Below, one piece after another: positions 24,562-33,689 of a stretch of 64,000 bases of DNA. Position 1 is the stretch's first letter; every line of letters begins with the position of its first letter. Under the pieces are notes generated by a model. It saw nothing but the letters and a program-made list of their open reading frames with translations. It was not told the DNA's origin and ran no database searches. The translations under genes were made by a program, and so were the position numbers. The stretch comes from Neomoorella stamsii (GTDB lineage Bacteria > Bacillota > DSM-521 > Neomoorellales > Neomoorellaceae): contig NZ_PVXL01000029.1 of the NCBI RefSeq assembly GCF_002995805.1, positions 1-64,000 on the forward strand, given 5' to 3'.

Positions 24562-25816
24562 GGTGGCCGGGCAGTTTAGATTACCTTATGGCCGCGGTCA
24601 ATACCAGGAAATAGCCATCGCCGAGAAAAATTATCTGGGTACTTTAGCGCACCATGAGGTTAGCCTGCAGCCAGGTCAAAACGACCTGGCTGCGGCCCTC
24701 GCCCGGCCGGTAGCGTCGCCGCCCCTGAGGGAGATTGTAAAGCCCGGCGAAAAGATAGCCCTGGTTACCAGCGACATCACCCGGCCCTGTCCCAGCCACC
24801 AGCTTCTGCCGCCAGTCTTAAAAGAACTGGAGCTGGCCGGAGTAAAAGATCAGGATATCACCATTATCATGGCTACCGGCAACCACCGGCAGCACACGGA
24901 AGCCGAAAAGCAAAGACTGGTAGGAGAAGAAATCTATGCCCGCTACCGCTGCCTTGATGCCGATGCTAAAGATGCAGTCTACCTGGGAGAAACCAGGCGT
25001 GGCACTCCGGTAGAGATATTCCGCCCGGTAGTAGAAGCCGACCGGCGGATCCTGGTGGGCAATGTTGAATACCACTACTTTGCCGGTTACAGCGGCGGGG
25101 TGAAGGCCATTATGCCTGGGTGCTCAACCCCACGCGCCATCCAGGCCAACCACCGCATGATGGTCGAACCAGGGGCCCACGCGGGTGAAATAGAAAACAA
25201 TCCCGTCCGGCAGGACATCGAAGAGGTATTGAACTTCCTGTCTGTCGACTTTATTGTCAACGTCGTCCTGGATGAGCATAAGGATGTCCTCGCTGCCTTC
25301 GCCGGTCACCCTATTGCGGCCCATCGACAGGCTGCCAGGTATCTAGATGGAATTTATAAGGTAAATATTGCTGAACCAGCAGATATAGTCATTGCCTCGG
25401 CCGGAGGTTTCCCTAAAGACATCAACCTTTACCAGGCCCAGAAGGCCATCGATAACGCCCGGCGGGCGGTCAGGCCTGGCGGGATCCTGATCCTGGTGGC
25501 CGCATGCCCGGAAGGTTTGGGGGACGCCACCTTTGCCGCCTGGGTCGCTGCGGCGCAGAAACCCGAAGACATGATCGAGCGCGTGCATACCAATTTCGAG
25601 CTGGGCGGCCACAAAGCTGCTGCCATTGCCATGGTTTTGCAGGATATACGGATTTACCTGGTGTCTTCTTTACCAGTACAGGTCGCGCGGCAAATTTTCC
25701 TGGAACCCTTTAGCAATTTAACGCAAGCCTATCATGCGGCTTTAAGGGAACTGGGAGCGGAGGCTAAAGTATTGCTAATTCCCCAGGCAGGGGCGGTTTT
25801 ACCTTGCCTGGAATAA
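24554..25816 (+). CDS. LarA-like protein (nickel-pincer racemase/epimerase family)
   Basis: A 420-residue LarA-family (DUF2088) protein. It shows VTSDITRPCPS, the ATGNHR histidine motif, EYHYFAGYSGGVKAIMPG with the histidine and the cofactor-binding lysine region, and NPVRQDIEE. Characterised members racemise lactate or epimerise other 2-hydroxy acids using a nickel pincer nucleotide made by LarB, LarC and LarE, which are not in this window. GTG 24554 overlaps the pgk-like stop by 8 bp; GTG 24563 is an alternative. The substrate could be a 2-hydroxy acid produced in the same pathway. Confidence 0.88.
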   Translation: MIRVAGQFRLPYGRGQYQEIAIAEKNYLGTLAHHEVSLQPGQNDLAAALARPVASPPLREIVKPGEKIALVTSDITRPCPSHQLLPPVLKELELAGVKDQDITIIMATGNHRQHTEAEKQRLVGEEIYARYRCLDADAKDAVYLGETRRGTPVEIFRPVVEADRRILVGNVEYHYFAGYSGGVKAIMPGCSTPRAIQANHRMMVEPGAHAGEIENNPVRQDIEEVLNFLSVDFIVNVVLDEHKDVLAAFAGHPIAAHRQAARYLDGIYKVNIAEPADIVIASAGGFPKDINLYQAQKAIDNARRAVRPGGILILVAACPEGLGDATFAAWVAAAQKPEDMIERVHTNFELGGHKAAAIAMVLQDIRIYLVSSLPVQVARQIFLEPFSNLTQAYHAALRELGAEAKVLLIPQAGAVLPCLE

Positions 25817-25832
25817 GGGGGAGGAAATAGCG

Positions 25833-26801
25833 GTGGATATAAAACTGGAAGAGAGCCTTGAAATGTACCGTTTAATGCTCAGAATTCGTTATTTTGAAGA
25901 AAAAATTGTTGAAGTTTATGCCCAGGGGCTTATGCCGGGCCTCGCTCATCTATATATCGGCGAAGAAGCAGTTGCCGTGGGAGTATGTGCCGCCTTAAGG
26001 CCGGAAGACTTGATCACCAGCACCCACCGCGGCCATGGCCATTGTATTGCCAAGGGCGGCGATGTCAAGCGCATGATGGCCGAGATGTTTGGCAAGAGTA
26101 CAGGTTACTGTTACGGCAAGGGCGGTTCAATGCACATTAGCGATATTGAACTGGGCATCGTCGGTGCCAACGGCGTTGTCGGGGGCGGTATACCCCTGGC
26201 CACCGGGGCGGCTCTTTCAGCTCAGTTGCGCAACTCCGGCCAGGTAGTGGCCTGCTTTTTTGGCGATGGGGCCTCCAACCAGGGAGTATTCCATGAATCC
26301 CTTAACCTGGCTGCAGTCTGGCGCTTACCAGTAGTTTACATTTGCGAAAATAATGGTTATGGCATATCTGTTTCCCAGGAGAGACACCAGGCTATTAAAG
26401 ATATTGCCGTCAGGGCGGGAGCTTACGGCATGCCCGGCGTTGTAGTTGACGGCAATGACGTGGAAGCCGTTTACGAGGCAACCCGGGAAGCGGTTGCCCG
26501 GGCGCGTCGAGGGGAGGGTCCGACGCTGCTGGAGTGCAAAACTTATCGCTGGCGGGGCCATCATGAAGGCGATCCCAATCGCGGTAGCCGCTACCGCACT
26601 CGCGAGGAAATGGCTGCCTGGGAAGAACGTTGCCCTATTAAAAATTATGAGACTAAATTGCTGGCACGGGGTGCAAGCCCGGACCGGCTGGAAGAAATAC
26701 AAAAGCAGGTTAAAAAAGAAATAGAAGATGCGGTGGAATACGCCAACAACAGTCCTTTCCCGGCTGTAGAAGAGGCAGTATCCCAGGTGTACGCTGACTG
26801 A
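25833..26801 (+). CDS. acoA: Acetoin/2-oxoacid dehydrogenase E1 alpha subunit
   Basis: A 322-residue thiamine-diphosphate subunit. The TPP motif runs GDGASNQGVFHESLNLAAVWRLP ending in ENN, and the substrate loop contains STHRGHGHCIAKGG. The length and sequence are nearer to AcoA than to PdhA. GTG 25833 has GGGGGAGG upstream. It is the first of four genes for a complete complex that cleaves acetoin (or a 2-oxoacid) to an aldehyde and acetyl-CoA. It is 16 bp after the LarA-like gene, so it is probably in the same operon. Confidence 0.9.
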   Translation: MDIKLEESLEMYRLMLRIRYFEEKIVEVYAQGLMPGLAHLYIGEEAVAVGVCAALRPEDLITSTHRGHGHCIAKGGDVKRMMAEMFGKSTGYCYGKGGSMHISDIELGIVGANGVVGGGIPLATGAALSAQLRNSGQVVACFFGDGASNQGVFHESLNLAAVWRLPVVYICENNGYGISVSQERHQAIKDIAVRAGAYGMPGVVVDGNDVEAVYEATREAVARARRGEGPTLLECKTYRWRGHHEGDPNRGSRYRTREEMAAWEERCPIKNYETKLLARGASPDRLEEIQKQVKKEIEDAVEYANNSPFPAVEEAVSQVYAD

Positions 26802-26822
26802 CGAGTTGGGAGGTAAACAACC

Positions 26823-27806
26823 ATGGCGCTTAAAACTTACAGGGATGCCCTCAGGGAAGCTCTAAGGGAAGAAATGCTTAAAGATGAACGTGTTTTTGTC
26901 ATGGGAGAAGATGTAGGCGTATATGGCGGTATCTTTGGCGTAACGGCCGGTTTTTTGGAGGAATTTGGTGAGGCACGGGTGAAGGATACGCCCATATCTG
27001 AAGCCGCTATTGCCGGTATAGCAACCGGTGCTGCCATGACGGGAATGCGACCCGTGGCGGAGATCATGTTTATCGATTTTACGACTATAGCCATGGACCA
27101 GCTGGTAAACCAGGCGGCTAAATGGCATTATATGTCAGGCGGGCGCATTAAGGTGCCAATGGTGTTGCGCACGGCTACCGGTACCGGCCGTCGGACGGCA
27201 GCCCAACACTCCCAGAGCCTGGAAGCCTGGCACGCCCATGTCCCGGGCTTAAAAGTCGTCATGCCGTCAACACCATATGATGCCAAAGGCTTATTGAAGA
27301 GCGCCGTCCGGGACAATAACCCGGTGGTTTTCATTGAGCATAAAATGCTTTACAACGAAAAGGGAGAAGTACCTGAAGAAGAGTATTTAATCCCCCTGGG
27401 CAAGGCCGACATCAAACGCGAGGGCGATGATTGTACTGTCGTTGCCACCTCCCTGATGGTAAAAAGGGCCCTGGAAGCAGCAGATATCCTGGCGGGTGAA
27501 GGCATCAGCATTGAAATTGTCGACCCCAGGACCATCAGGCCGCTGGATATAGAAACAATCTGTACGTCGGTGAGTAAAACCCACCGGCTGGTTATCGTCC
27601 ACGAAGCCAATGGTTTTTGCGGTGTGGGGGCGGAAATAGCTGCTCAAGTCGTGGAGAAGGCCTTTTTTGAACTGGATGCGCCTATTGCCAGGGTAGCCGG
27701 TTTAGAGGCCCCGATACCCTTTAGCCCCATTCTCGAAGATGCCGTCGTACCCAATGTCAATGCTATTGCAGCTGCGGTCCGGCGCCTGGTTAGGGGGGAA
27801 CAGTAG
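26823..27806 (+). CDS. acoB: Acetoin/2-oxoacid dehydrogenase E1 beta subunit
   Basis: A 327-residue transketolase-like beta subunit with [30 protein letters not shown] and a C-terminal transketolase domain (TLRPLD-like [11 protein letters not shown]). It pairs with the alpha subunit to form the TPP site. GGGAGG precedes ATG 26823; the E2 gene starts 3 bp after its stop. Confidence 0.92.
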   Translation: MALKTYRDALREALREEMLKDERVFVMGEDVGVYGGIFGVTAGFLEEFGEARVKDTPISEAAIAGIATGAAMTGMRPVAEIMFIDFTTIAMDQLVNQAAKWHYMSGGRIKVPMVLRTATGTGRRTAAQHSQSLEAWHAHVPGLKVVMPSTPYDAKGLLKSAVRDNNPVVFIEHKMLYNEKGEVPEEEYLIPLGKADIKREGDDCTVVATSLMVKRALEAADILAGEGISIEIVDPRTIRPLDIETICTSVSKTHRLVIVHEANGFCGVGAEIAAQVVEKAFFELDAPIARVAGLEAPIPFSPILEDAVVPNVNAIAAAVRRLVRGEQ

Positions 27807-27809
27807 ACT

Positions 27810-29090
27810 ATGGCCACGAGAGTGGTAATGCCCCAGGTAGGGATTACAACTACCGAAGGACTAATCGGTGAATGGTATAAACAGGAAGGGGAATATGTTA
27901 AAAAAGGTGAGCCGCTCTTCAGCATCGAAACAGATAAAGTTACCACTGATGTCGAAGCAACCGCCGACGGGATTGTACGTAAGATTATTGTTCCGGCAGG
28001 AAAAATGGCTCCGGTAACTTCTACGGTGGCGATTATCGGTGACCCTGATGAAGATATAGGACCTTTTTTGGGTGCGGCCGAAATAACAACTATTACAGCT
28101 GTCGGCAATGGGGAAGAGATCAAACATGAAAAACACGAGGAGCAAAAATGGCTCAACCAGAAAGGTAAAAGAATAAAGATCTCACCCCTGGCACGTAAAA
28201 TCGCCGCTGCCCACGGTATAAGTGATGCTGAGTTACAAAGCATCAAAGGGAGCGGGCCGGATAAAAGTATTATTAAAAGGGATATCGAAGCCTATCTGGG
28301 ACAGAGAGCATGCCAGGGAGCTCCGGCAGATCAAAAGGTAATTCCGCCAGGGGAAGTTGGCACGACCTTTATAAGTAAGGAAACCGTTCCGGAAGAACAG
28401 AGGAAGATAGTACCTTTATCCAATATGCGTAGAATTATAGCCCAGCGCATGCTCCAGAGCCACCGGGAGATACCACCTTTCTACCTGAAAATGGAAGTCG
28501 AGGCCGCCCGGTTAAATCTGTGGCGCCAGGAACTTAATGAGAGATTGAGCAAGAAGGGAACGGATGTAAAGATTACCCTGACAGACTTTCTTGTCAAAGC
28601 GAGTTCCCTGGCTTTAAGGGATTACCCGGAATTGAATGTTTCTTATAGCAACGAAGGAATTATCTATCACCAGGATATAAATGTTGGCATAGCAACCGCA
28701 ATCGAGGCCGGCCTTGTCGTACCAGTAATTAAAAACGCTGATGGCAAATCTTTATACCAGATAGCCAAGGAACGAGTAGCCCTTATCAGGAAGGCCAGGC
28801 AAGGTGAACTGAGCCTGGCGGAAATTAGTGGGGGTACATTTACCATATCCAATTTGGGCATGTATGAGGTGGAAGAATTTATCGCTATTATCAACCCCCC
28901 GGAAGCAGCCATTCTGGCCGTTGGCAGGTTAAGGGATAAGCTTTACTTAGCTGGGGGCACGGTGCAGGTTAGCCAGTGTTTTACCATGGGTCTTACGGTT
29001 GACCACCGGGCGGTTGATGGGGCGACAGCAGCTAGATTTCTTCAGCTAATCAAAGAACGTTTGGAAGATCCCTACGGGCTTTTACTCTAG
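27810..29090 (+). CDS. acoC: Dihydrolipoamide acetyltransferase E2
   Basis: A 426-residue E2 with one lipoyl domain (lipoyl lysine K43 in ETDKVTTD), a linker, a peripheral-subunit-binding domain (ISPLARKIAAAHGI, about residues 123-160) and a catalytic domain ending with the DHRAVDGATAARFL active-site motif. This is a full acyltransferase, unlike the hydrolase-type AcoC of some Proteobacteria. It transfers the acetyl group to CoA. No lipoate synthesis or ligase gene is in the window. Confidence 0.92.
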   Translation: MATRVVMPQVGITTTEGLIGEWYKQEGEYVKKGEPLFSIETDKVTTDVEATADGIVRKIIVPAGKMAPVTSTVAIIGDPDEDIGPFLGAAEITTITAVGNGEEIKHEKHEEQKWLNQKGKRIKISPLARKIAAAHGISDAELQSIKGSGPDKSIIKRDIEAYLGQRACQGAPADQKVIPPGEVGTTFISKETVPEEQRKIVPLSNMRRIIAQRMLQSHREIPPFYLKMEVEAARLNLWRQELNERLSKKGTDVKITLTDFLVKASSLALRDYPELNVSYSNEGIIYHQDINVGIATAIEAGLVVPVIKNADGKSLYQIAKERVALIRKARQGELSLAEISGGTFTISNLGMYEVEEFIAIINPPEAAILAVGRLRDKLYLAGGTVQVSQCFTMGLTVDHRAVDGATAARFLQLIKERLEDPYGLLL

Positions 29091-29110
29091 AGGATTGAAG
29101 GGAAGAGAAG

Positions 29111-30517
29111 ATGGTTGTTGCTAGAGGGAAGATAGTTGTCATTGGTGGCGGGCCGGCGGGTTATGTGGCGGCTATTGTTGCTGCCCAGCACCAGCATGAG
29201 GTTGTGTTGGTTGAAAAGGGTGCTTTGGGAGGAACCTGCCTCAATGTAGGTTGCATACCCACCAAAACTATGGCCAAGACGGCGGCCCTCTATACCACGG
29301 CGCAAAGGTTAAACGAATTTGGAATCAGTGTCGGTACGCCTGCAATTGAGTGGAGCAAAGTACAACAACGGAAAGAGAGTATAATCAAGTCCCTCCGGCA
29401 GGGTGTCACCGAACTTTTAAAAAGCAATGGCGTCAAGGTTGTTCAAGGGGAAGCCACCTTGGTTTCCCCAACAACTGTTCAAGTGAAGCACCCTGGCGGA
29501 GAAATAAATGAAATTAACGCTAATAAGATTATTATTGCCACTGGTTCAGTTGCAGCGCGGGTACCGGGTTGGGCAGTAGACGAGAAAAATATTTTGAGCA
29601 GCACCGGCATACTGGGTTTAGAAAAGCTGCCCGCCAGCTTGATTATTATTGGCGGCGGCGTAATAGGAATGGAGTTTGCCAGTATATTCCAGTCTCTAGG
29701 GACCCGGGTGACAGTTATCGAAGTTCTACCCCGCTTGTTGAATGGCATGGATGCCTCACTGGTAACTCTATTGCAAAAAGATATGCAACGCCAGGGGATA
29801 AAATTTTTCCTTGAAACCAGGGTAGCCAGCATTGAGTCCCGGGATAATGAAGTAACTGTTTTTTGCCAGCAGGGAACCCAACAGCATGTCTTAAAGGCCG
29901 AAAAGGTTCTGGTGGCTGCCGGCCGGGTAGCCTGTACTGATGGCCTGGGCCTGGAGAAGATAGGCATAGCAATGGAAGGGAAAAATATTAAAGTAAATTC
30001 GCGTATGGAAACAAATATCCCTGGCATCTATGCAGCCGGGGACGTAATTGGCGGTTACCAGCTGGCCCATGTCGCTTTTGCCGAAGGGGAAGTAGCCGCA
30101 CGTAATGCCTGCGGGGAAAATTGCGAGATAGATTACCGCGGTGTGCCCATGTGTGTCTATACTTACCCGGAACTGGCCCAGGTTGGTGTCAGCCAGGATG
30201 AAGCGGAAAAAGAAAACGCGGCTATCAGTATCGGCGAATTTCCTTTAATGGCCAATGGCAAGGCGCTAATCGAAGGCGAAAAGCTAGGGCTGGTCAAAGT
30301 TATCCAGGAAAAAACCTATGGTGAAATCCTGAGAATAAGTATCCTGGGCAGCCATGCCACCGAGCTTATTGCCGAGGCGACTTTAGCCATCCACAACGAA
30401 CTAACAATTGAAGAATTAATATCTACCATTCACGCCCATCCTACCATAGCTGAAACTCTGCGCGAAGCCGCCCTTGTTGCTGCCGGTAGACCAATACACA
30501 TAACCAGGAGCCGTTGA
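29111..30517 (+). CDS. lpdA: Dihydrolipoamide dehydrogenase E3
   Basis: A 468-residue flavoprotein disulfide reductase: FAD motif GGGPAGYVAA, redox-active cysteines in GGTCLNVGCIPTK, NAD motif GGGVIGMEFA, second FAD motif GIYAAGDVIGG, and the C-terminal HAHPTIAETL histidine. It reoxidises the lipoyl group of the E2. It is the last gene of the complex operon. Confidence 0.94.
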   Translation: MVVARGKIVVIGGGPAGYVAAIVAAQHQHEVVLVEKGALGGTCLNVGCIPTKTMAKTAALYTTAQRLNEFGISVGTPAIEWSKVQQRKESIIKSLRQGVTELLKSNGVKVVQGEATLVSPTTVQVKHPGGEINEINANKIIIATGSVAARVPGWAVDEKNILSSTGILGLEKLPASLIIIGGGVIGMEFASIFQSLGTRVTVIEVLPRLLNGMDASLVTLLQKDMQRQGIKFFLETRVASIESRDNEVTVFCQQGTQQHVLKAEKVLVAAGRVACTDGLGLEKIGIAMEGKNIKVNSRMETNIPGIYAAGDVIGGYQLAHVAFAEGEVAARNACGENCEIDYRGVPMCVYTYPELAQVGVSQDEAEKENAAISIGEFPLMANGKALIEGEKLGLVKVIQEKTYGEILRISILGSHATELIAEATLAIHNELTIEELISTIHAHPTIAETLREAALVAAGRPIHITRSR

Positions 30518-30552
30518 AATAAAGCTTTTACAGTTTTCGCGCCAGGTTGCTG

Positions 30553-31386
30553 CTAACAATGCTTTCTAAATTTTTCTTCCCTGTACCTGGCCTGGAGCAA
30601 TGCTGTTACCGGGCCGGGCCGGCCGTTGCCGACGGGCCGGCCGTCCACCCATGTCAGGGGAAGGATCTCCATCAGGCTGTTGGTGAGAAAGGCCTCCCCG
30701 GCAGCCAGGAGAGCCTCGGGCTTTAAGGGTTCTTCCTTCACCGCCAGGCCCAGGCCGGCGGCGAGCTTCAGCACCCGGGTCCGGGCCAGACCGGGCAGGG
30801 GGCCGCTGGCCAGGTCGGGAGTATAAAGGGTATCCTGCTGGATAAGAAAGAGGTTGCTGCGGCTGCCTTCGGCCAGGTTACCGTCAAGGTTCAAAAGCAG
30901 GGCCTCCCGGGCACCCTTCTTCCGGGCTTCGGCCAGGGCCAGGAGGTTTTCCAGGTAGTTCATGGTCTTGAGGCCGGCCAGGGGAGAGTGCTGGTTGCGG
31001 CGAATGGTGACTATGGCAGCCCGGCAGCCCTTGCGGTAATCTTCCGGTGTATAGGGCAGGCCGTTTTCGGCCGTAAACATCAGGTTGTAGCCCTGGCAGC
31101 CCTGGAAAAAGTTCAGGCGGCCGCGGCCGGTGGTCACCTGGTTGGCGGCGATGGTAGCCTGGATAGCTGCTGGGAGGCCGGAGGTTTCGGGTACAGGCCA
31201 ACCCAGGCGCCGGGCACTGCTGATAAGACGTTGAAGGTGTTCGGCGAGAAAAAGGGCCCTGCCCTTTTCGATACGGATTGTTTCAAATAACCCCGCCCCG
31301 TACAGGAAACCGGGATCGGCGGGGTTAATTGCCGTTTCTGTCAGGGGCTGGAGGGAGCCGTTAAGGTAGACGATTGCTTCAGGCAT
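30553..31386 (-). CDS. pabC: Aminodeoxychorismate lyase (class IV aminotransferase)
   Basis: A 277-residue PLP enzyme of the D-amino-acid/branched-chain aminotransferase fold, starting at ATG 31386 behind CGGAGGA. Motifs: VYLNG, GFLYGAGLFETIR, KTMNYLENLLALAEARKKGA (catalytic lysine in KTMN) and EGSRSNLF. Its position directly downstream of pabB on the same strand supports 4-amino-4-deoxychorismate lyase in p-aminobenzoate/folate synthesis. A branched-chain or D-amino-acid aminotransferase is the alternative. Confidence 0.85.
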   Translation of the reverse strand: MPEAIVYLNGSLQPLTETAINPADPGFLYGAGLFETIRIEKGRALFLAEHLQRLISSARRLGWPVPETSGLPAAIQATIAANQVTTGRGRLNFFQGCQGYNLMFTAENGLPYTPEDYRKGCRAAIVTIRRNQHSPLAGLKTMNYLENLLALAEARKKGAREALLLNLDGNLAEGSRSNLFLIQQDTLYTPDLASGPLPGLARTRVLKLAAGLGLAVKEEPLKPEALLAAGEAFLTNSLMEILPLTWVDGRPVGNGRPGPVTALLQARYREEKFRKHC

Positions 31387-31528
31387 GGTTGTATTCCTCC
31401 GATAACAACGCATTCGCTGGCCAGCTTTTTTTCGCTCGCCCCCTGGTCCTCGCCGGAGCGGCCACATGCTCGGGCCGTAGGACGGAAAGAACGGGGGCAG
31501 TTTCCTTCCGGGCGCCGTTTCCCCTCTT

Positions 31529-32938
31529 TCATAATCCCAGGGCCAGGATCAGTCCCCGGGCTTTGTCCAGGGTTTCCTGGTACTCCCTCTCTGGCTCCGA
31601 GTCGGCCGTGACGGCGCCGCCGACCTGGAAATAGGCCCGGTCGCCGGTGAGGAGAAAGGTGCGGATGACGATATTCCAGTCGGCTTCGCCGTCAAAACCC
31701 AGGTAGCCGATGGCGCCGGTATAGACGCTGCGCCTTACCGGCTCCAGTTCTTCGATGATTTCCATGGAACGTACTTTTGGTGCCCCGGTAATGGAACCTC
31801 CGGGAAAGGTGGCCCGCCATAGGTCAACCATATCCGTACCGGGCTGCAGGGTGCCGGTGACGGTACTTACCAGGTGGAAAACGGTGGCGTATTCTTCCAG
31901 GGCAAAAAGCTCCGGCACCCGCACAGACCCTACCTGGCAGACCCGGCCCAGGTCGTTCCTTTCCAGGTCGATGATCATCACCAGTTCGGCCCGGTCCTTG
32001 GCACTGTTCCATAACTCCTGGCGTAAGGCGGCATCTTCCGCCGGGGTCCGGCCCCGGGGCCGGGTACCTTTAATGGGCCGCGTCTCCACCTGGCCCTGGC
32101 TGACCCGCAAGAACCTTTCCGGCGAGGCGCTGGCGATGGTGCCTTCTTTTAAGGGCAGGTAGGCCGCAAAGGGAGCCGGGTTGACCTGCCGCAGGCGCCG
32201 GTAAAGCTCCCAGGGTTCTATAGTAAGCTGTGCTTGCAGGCGCTGGGATAAGTTTACTTCAAAAATATCCCCGGCGGCAATATATTCCCTTGCCCTGGTA
32301 ACGGCCCGGCAATAAGATTCTGGAGTAAAAAGGGAATTAACGGGTGTTCTGGTGCCGTTGGCCCCCGCCGGGGGCGGCAGGGGTCTTACCTTTTGCAGGC
32401 ACGCGGTTATTTCCTTTACCTGGGCCAGGGCTTCCTTTACGGCGGCATAACCGGTAGCCGGAAAACCGCTGGCAGCCACGTAGACCCTTTCTTCATGGTG
32501 ATCGATGGCCACGATGGTACTATAGAAAGCCAAGTAACCTTCCGGGAAGGGCAGGTCAGCGGTAGCCCGGGACGGCAGTTTCTCGATGTAACGGCCCAGG
32601 TCATAGGCCAGGTAGCCGACCATGCCACCGGTGAAAGGAATGGGGTGTTCTTGCCGGGGCAGATTGTAGCGGGCCAGGAGGGAGCGGATGATTTCCCAGG
32701 GATTACCGGTAACTGTTTGCACCGGTTGGCCGTGCCAGAAGAGCCGGGCCTGGTAGCCCCGGGTCTTGACTACCAGGTAGGGTTCGCTGCCTAAAAAGGA
32801 ATAGCGGCCCCAGCGGGGGTGAAACTGGGCGCTTTCCAGCAGGAAACTGTTTTCCCGGCCGCCGGCGAGGGCTGCATAAAGGGCCTCCGGGTCGGGGGGC
32901 GCCTTAACTTCGGTTACAATGGGCAATGAGGTAGTCAT
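31529..32938 (-). CDS. pabB: Aminodeoxychorismate synthase component I
   Basis: A 469-residue chorismate-binding enzyme. The PIKGTRPRG motif, with lysine where anthranilate synthases have alanine (PIAGT), favours PabB over TrpE. SAKDRAELVMIIDLERNDLGR and GGSITGAPKVRSMEIIEELEP are also typical. It converts chorismate and glutamine-derived ammonia to aminodeoxychorismate; no glutaminase subunit (pabA/trpG) is nearby. ATG 32938 follows GAGGAGG. The leader contains a TRAP-like triplet array and an intrinsic terminator, so expression probably falls when tryptophan is plentiful. Confidence 0.9.
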   Translation of the reverse strand: MTTSLPIVTEVKAPPDPEALYAALAGGRENSFLLESAQFHPRWGRYSFLGSEPYLVVKTRGYQARLFWHGQPVQTVTGNPWEIIRSLLARYNLPRQEHPIPFTGGMVGYLAYDLGRYIEKLPSRATADLPFPEGYLAFYSTIVAIDHHEERVYVAASGFPATGYAAVKEALAQVKEITACLQKVRPLPPPAGANGTRTPVNSLFTPESYCRAVTRAREYIAAGDIFEVNLSQRLQAQLTIEPWELYRRLRQVNPAPFAAYLPLKEGTIASASPERFLRVSQGQVETRPIKGTRPRGRTPAEDAALRQELWNSAKDRAELVMIIDLERNDLGRVCQVGSVRVPELFALEEYATVFHLVSTVTGTLQPGTDMVDLWRATFPGGSITGAPKVRSMEIIEELEPVRRSVYTGAIGYLGFDGEADWNIVIRTFLLTGDRAYFQVGGAVTADSEPEREYQETLDKARGLILALGL

Positions 32939-32964
32939 ATCCAGGTCTGGCCTCCTCTATAAAT

Positions 32965-32991
32965 AAAAAAACCAGCTCTAACCAAGCTGGT
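32965..32991 (-). terminator. Attenuator terminator in the pabB leader
   Basis: On the minus strand ACCAGCT (32991-32985) and AGCTGGT (32977-32971) form a 7-bp stem with a 7-base loop followed by seven T. It lies between the promoter and pabB, so transcription must read through it. Confidence 0.85.
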
Positions 32992-33005
32992 CCTCACCCC
33001 AAAAG

Positions 33006-33061
33006 CTCCGATTCGTCTCGCCTGGAACCTCTAACTCATATTGCTCATCTCTGCTCAGCTC
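33006..33061 (-). promoter_or_regulatory. TRAP-type binding region in the pabB leader
   Basis: Read on the minus strand, GAG triplets start at 33061, 33056, 33051 and 33046, each separated by two bases. Further GAG/TAG triplets follow at 33037, 33033, 33019 and 33008 with less regular spacing. This is the (G/U)AG-N2-3 pattern bound by the trp RNA-binding attenuation protein. The terminator is about 15 bases further on. The TRAP gene (mtrB) itself is not in this window. Confidence 0.65.
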
Positions 33062-33087
33062 ATATTAACTTCTGCCTTATGCCTTAA

Positions 33088-33116
33088 TTTATAGCATATA
33101 CAAGGCACCAGGACAA
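33088..33116 (-). promoter_or_regulatory. pabB promoter
   Basis: TTGTCC (33116-33111), 17 bp, TATAAA (33093-33088). The start site would be near 33081, giving a leader of about 140 nt before pabB. Confidence 0.7.
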
Positions 33117-33172
33117 GTACCGAGTGCTAACCCTGCCACTTAAGTTGGATAACTCAGGGTGCGCCTGTTGCG

Positions 33173-33481
33173 CTAAAAAAACTCCCGGAAATGCTCCATC
33201 CACCAGCGAGCGTACCGTTCATCCGGGTCCTCACTTTCCAGGGTAAGGCCGGCTGCTAACAGGGAGTTGCGTCCGGGCAGTTTATGGCGCAGGAGGTATT
33301 CATAAGCCTCAGTGATCAGCATAAATTTTTCAATAGTTAGCTTATCATCCGGGTGGCAATCGGGGTGATACTGCCTGGCCAGGCGGCGGTAGGCCTTTTT
33401 TATTGCCGGGGCGCCGGCCTCAGGACTAACTCCCAGGACCTGCCGCGCCCTTTTTTCTAATGTACTGGTACTAAGGGACAT
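33173..33481 (-). CDS. J-domain protein
   Basis: A 102-residue protein from ATG 33481 (GGGAG upstream); a TTG at 33508 would add nine residues. Residues 10-70 form a J-domain with the HPD motif ([14 protein letters not shown]) that stimulates DnaK-type chaperones. There is no Gly/Phe region or zinc domain, so it is not DnaJ itself. The acidic/aromatic C-terminal tail is unassigned. Confidence 0.85.
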   Translation of the reverse strand: MSLSTSTLEKRARQVLGVSPEAGAPAIKKAYRRLARQYHPDCHPDDKLTIEKFMLITEAYEYLLRHKLPGRNSLLAAGLTLESEDPDERYARWWMEHFREFF

Positions 33482-33545
33482 TGGTGGGTCACTCCCTTTG
33501 GCCGCCAAATTTGGCCGGCCAGAAGGATTTTGCCGTTATACAGCG

Positions 33546-33574
33546 AAGATAACAAGGTTATGGTAAACTGTCAA
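33546..33574 (-). promoter_or_regulatory. Promoter of the J-domain gene
   Basis: On the minus strand TTGACA (33574-33569), 17 bp, TATCTT (33551-33546), about 65 bp upstream of the start codon. Confidence 0.7.
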
Positions 33575-33689
33575 GAGGTATATTAATAGAGGCCGGTGGG
33601 AGGAAATTTGCCGGAGTGAAGGGTTAAGGGGGAAAAGCATAGTTAGCTTCTGTAAACATCGTATTTCTATTTCGGGGGAGGAATTCTTT

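Noticed and set aside
31529-32938. Anthranilate synthase TrpE instead of PabB, given the TRAP-like leader
   Set aside because: The motif is PIKGT (PabB) not PIAGT (TrpE), and a pabC-like gene follows; no other trp genes are adjacent.
32941-33120. T-box riboswitch before pabB
   Set aside because: No T-box sequence (AGGGTGG..ACCGCG type) or specifier arm was seen; the GAG triplet array explains the leader better.
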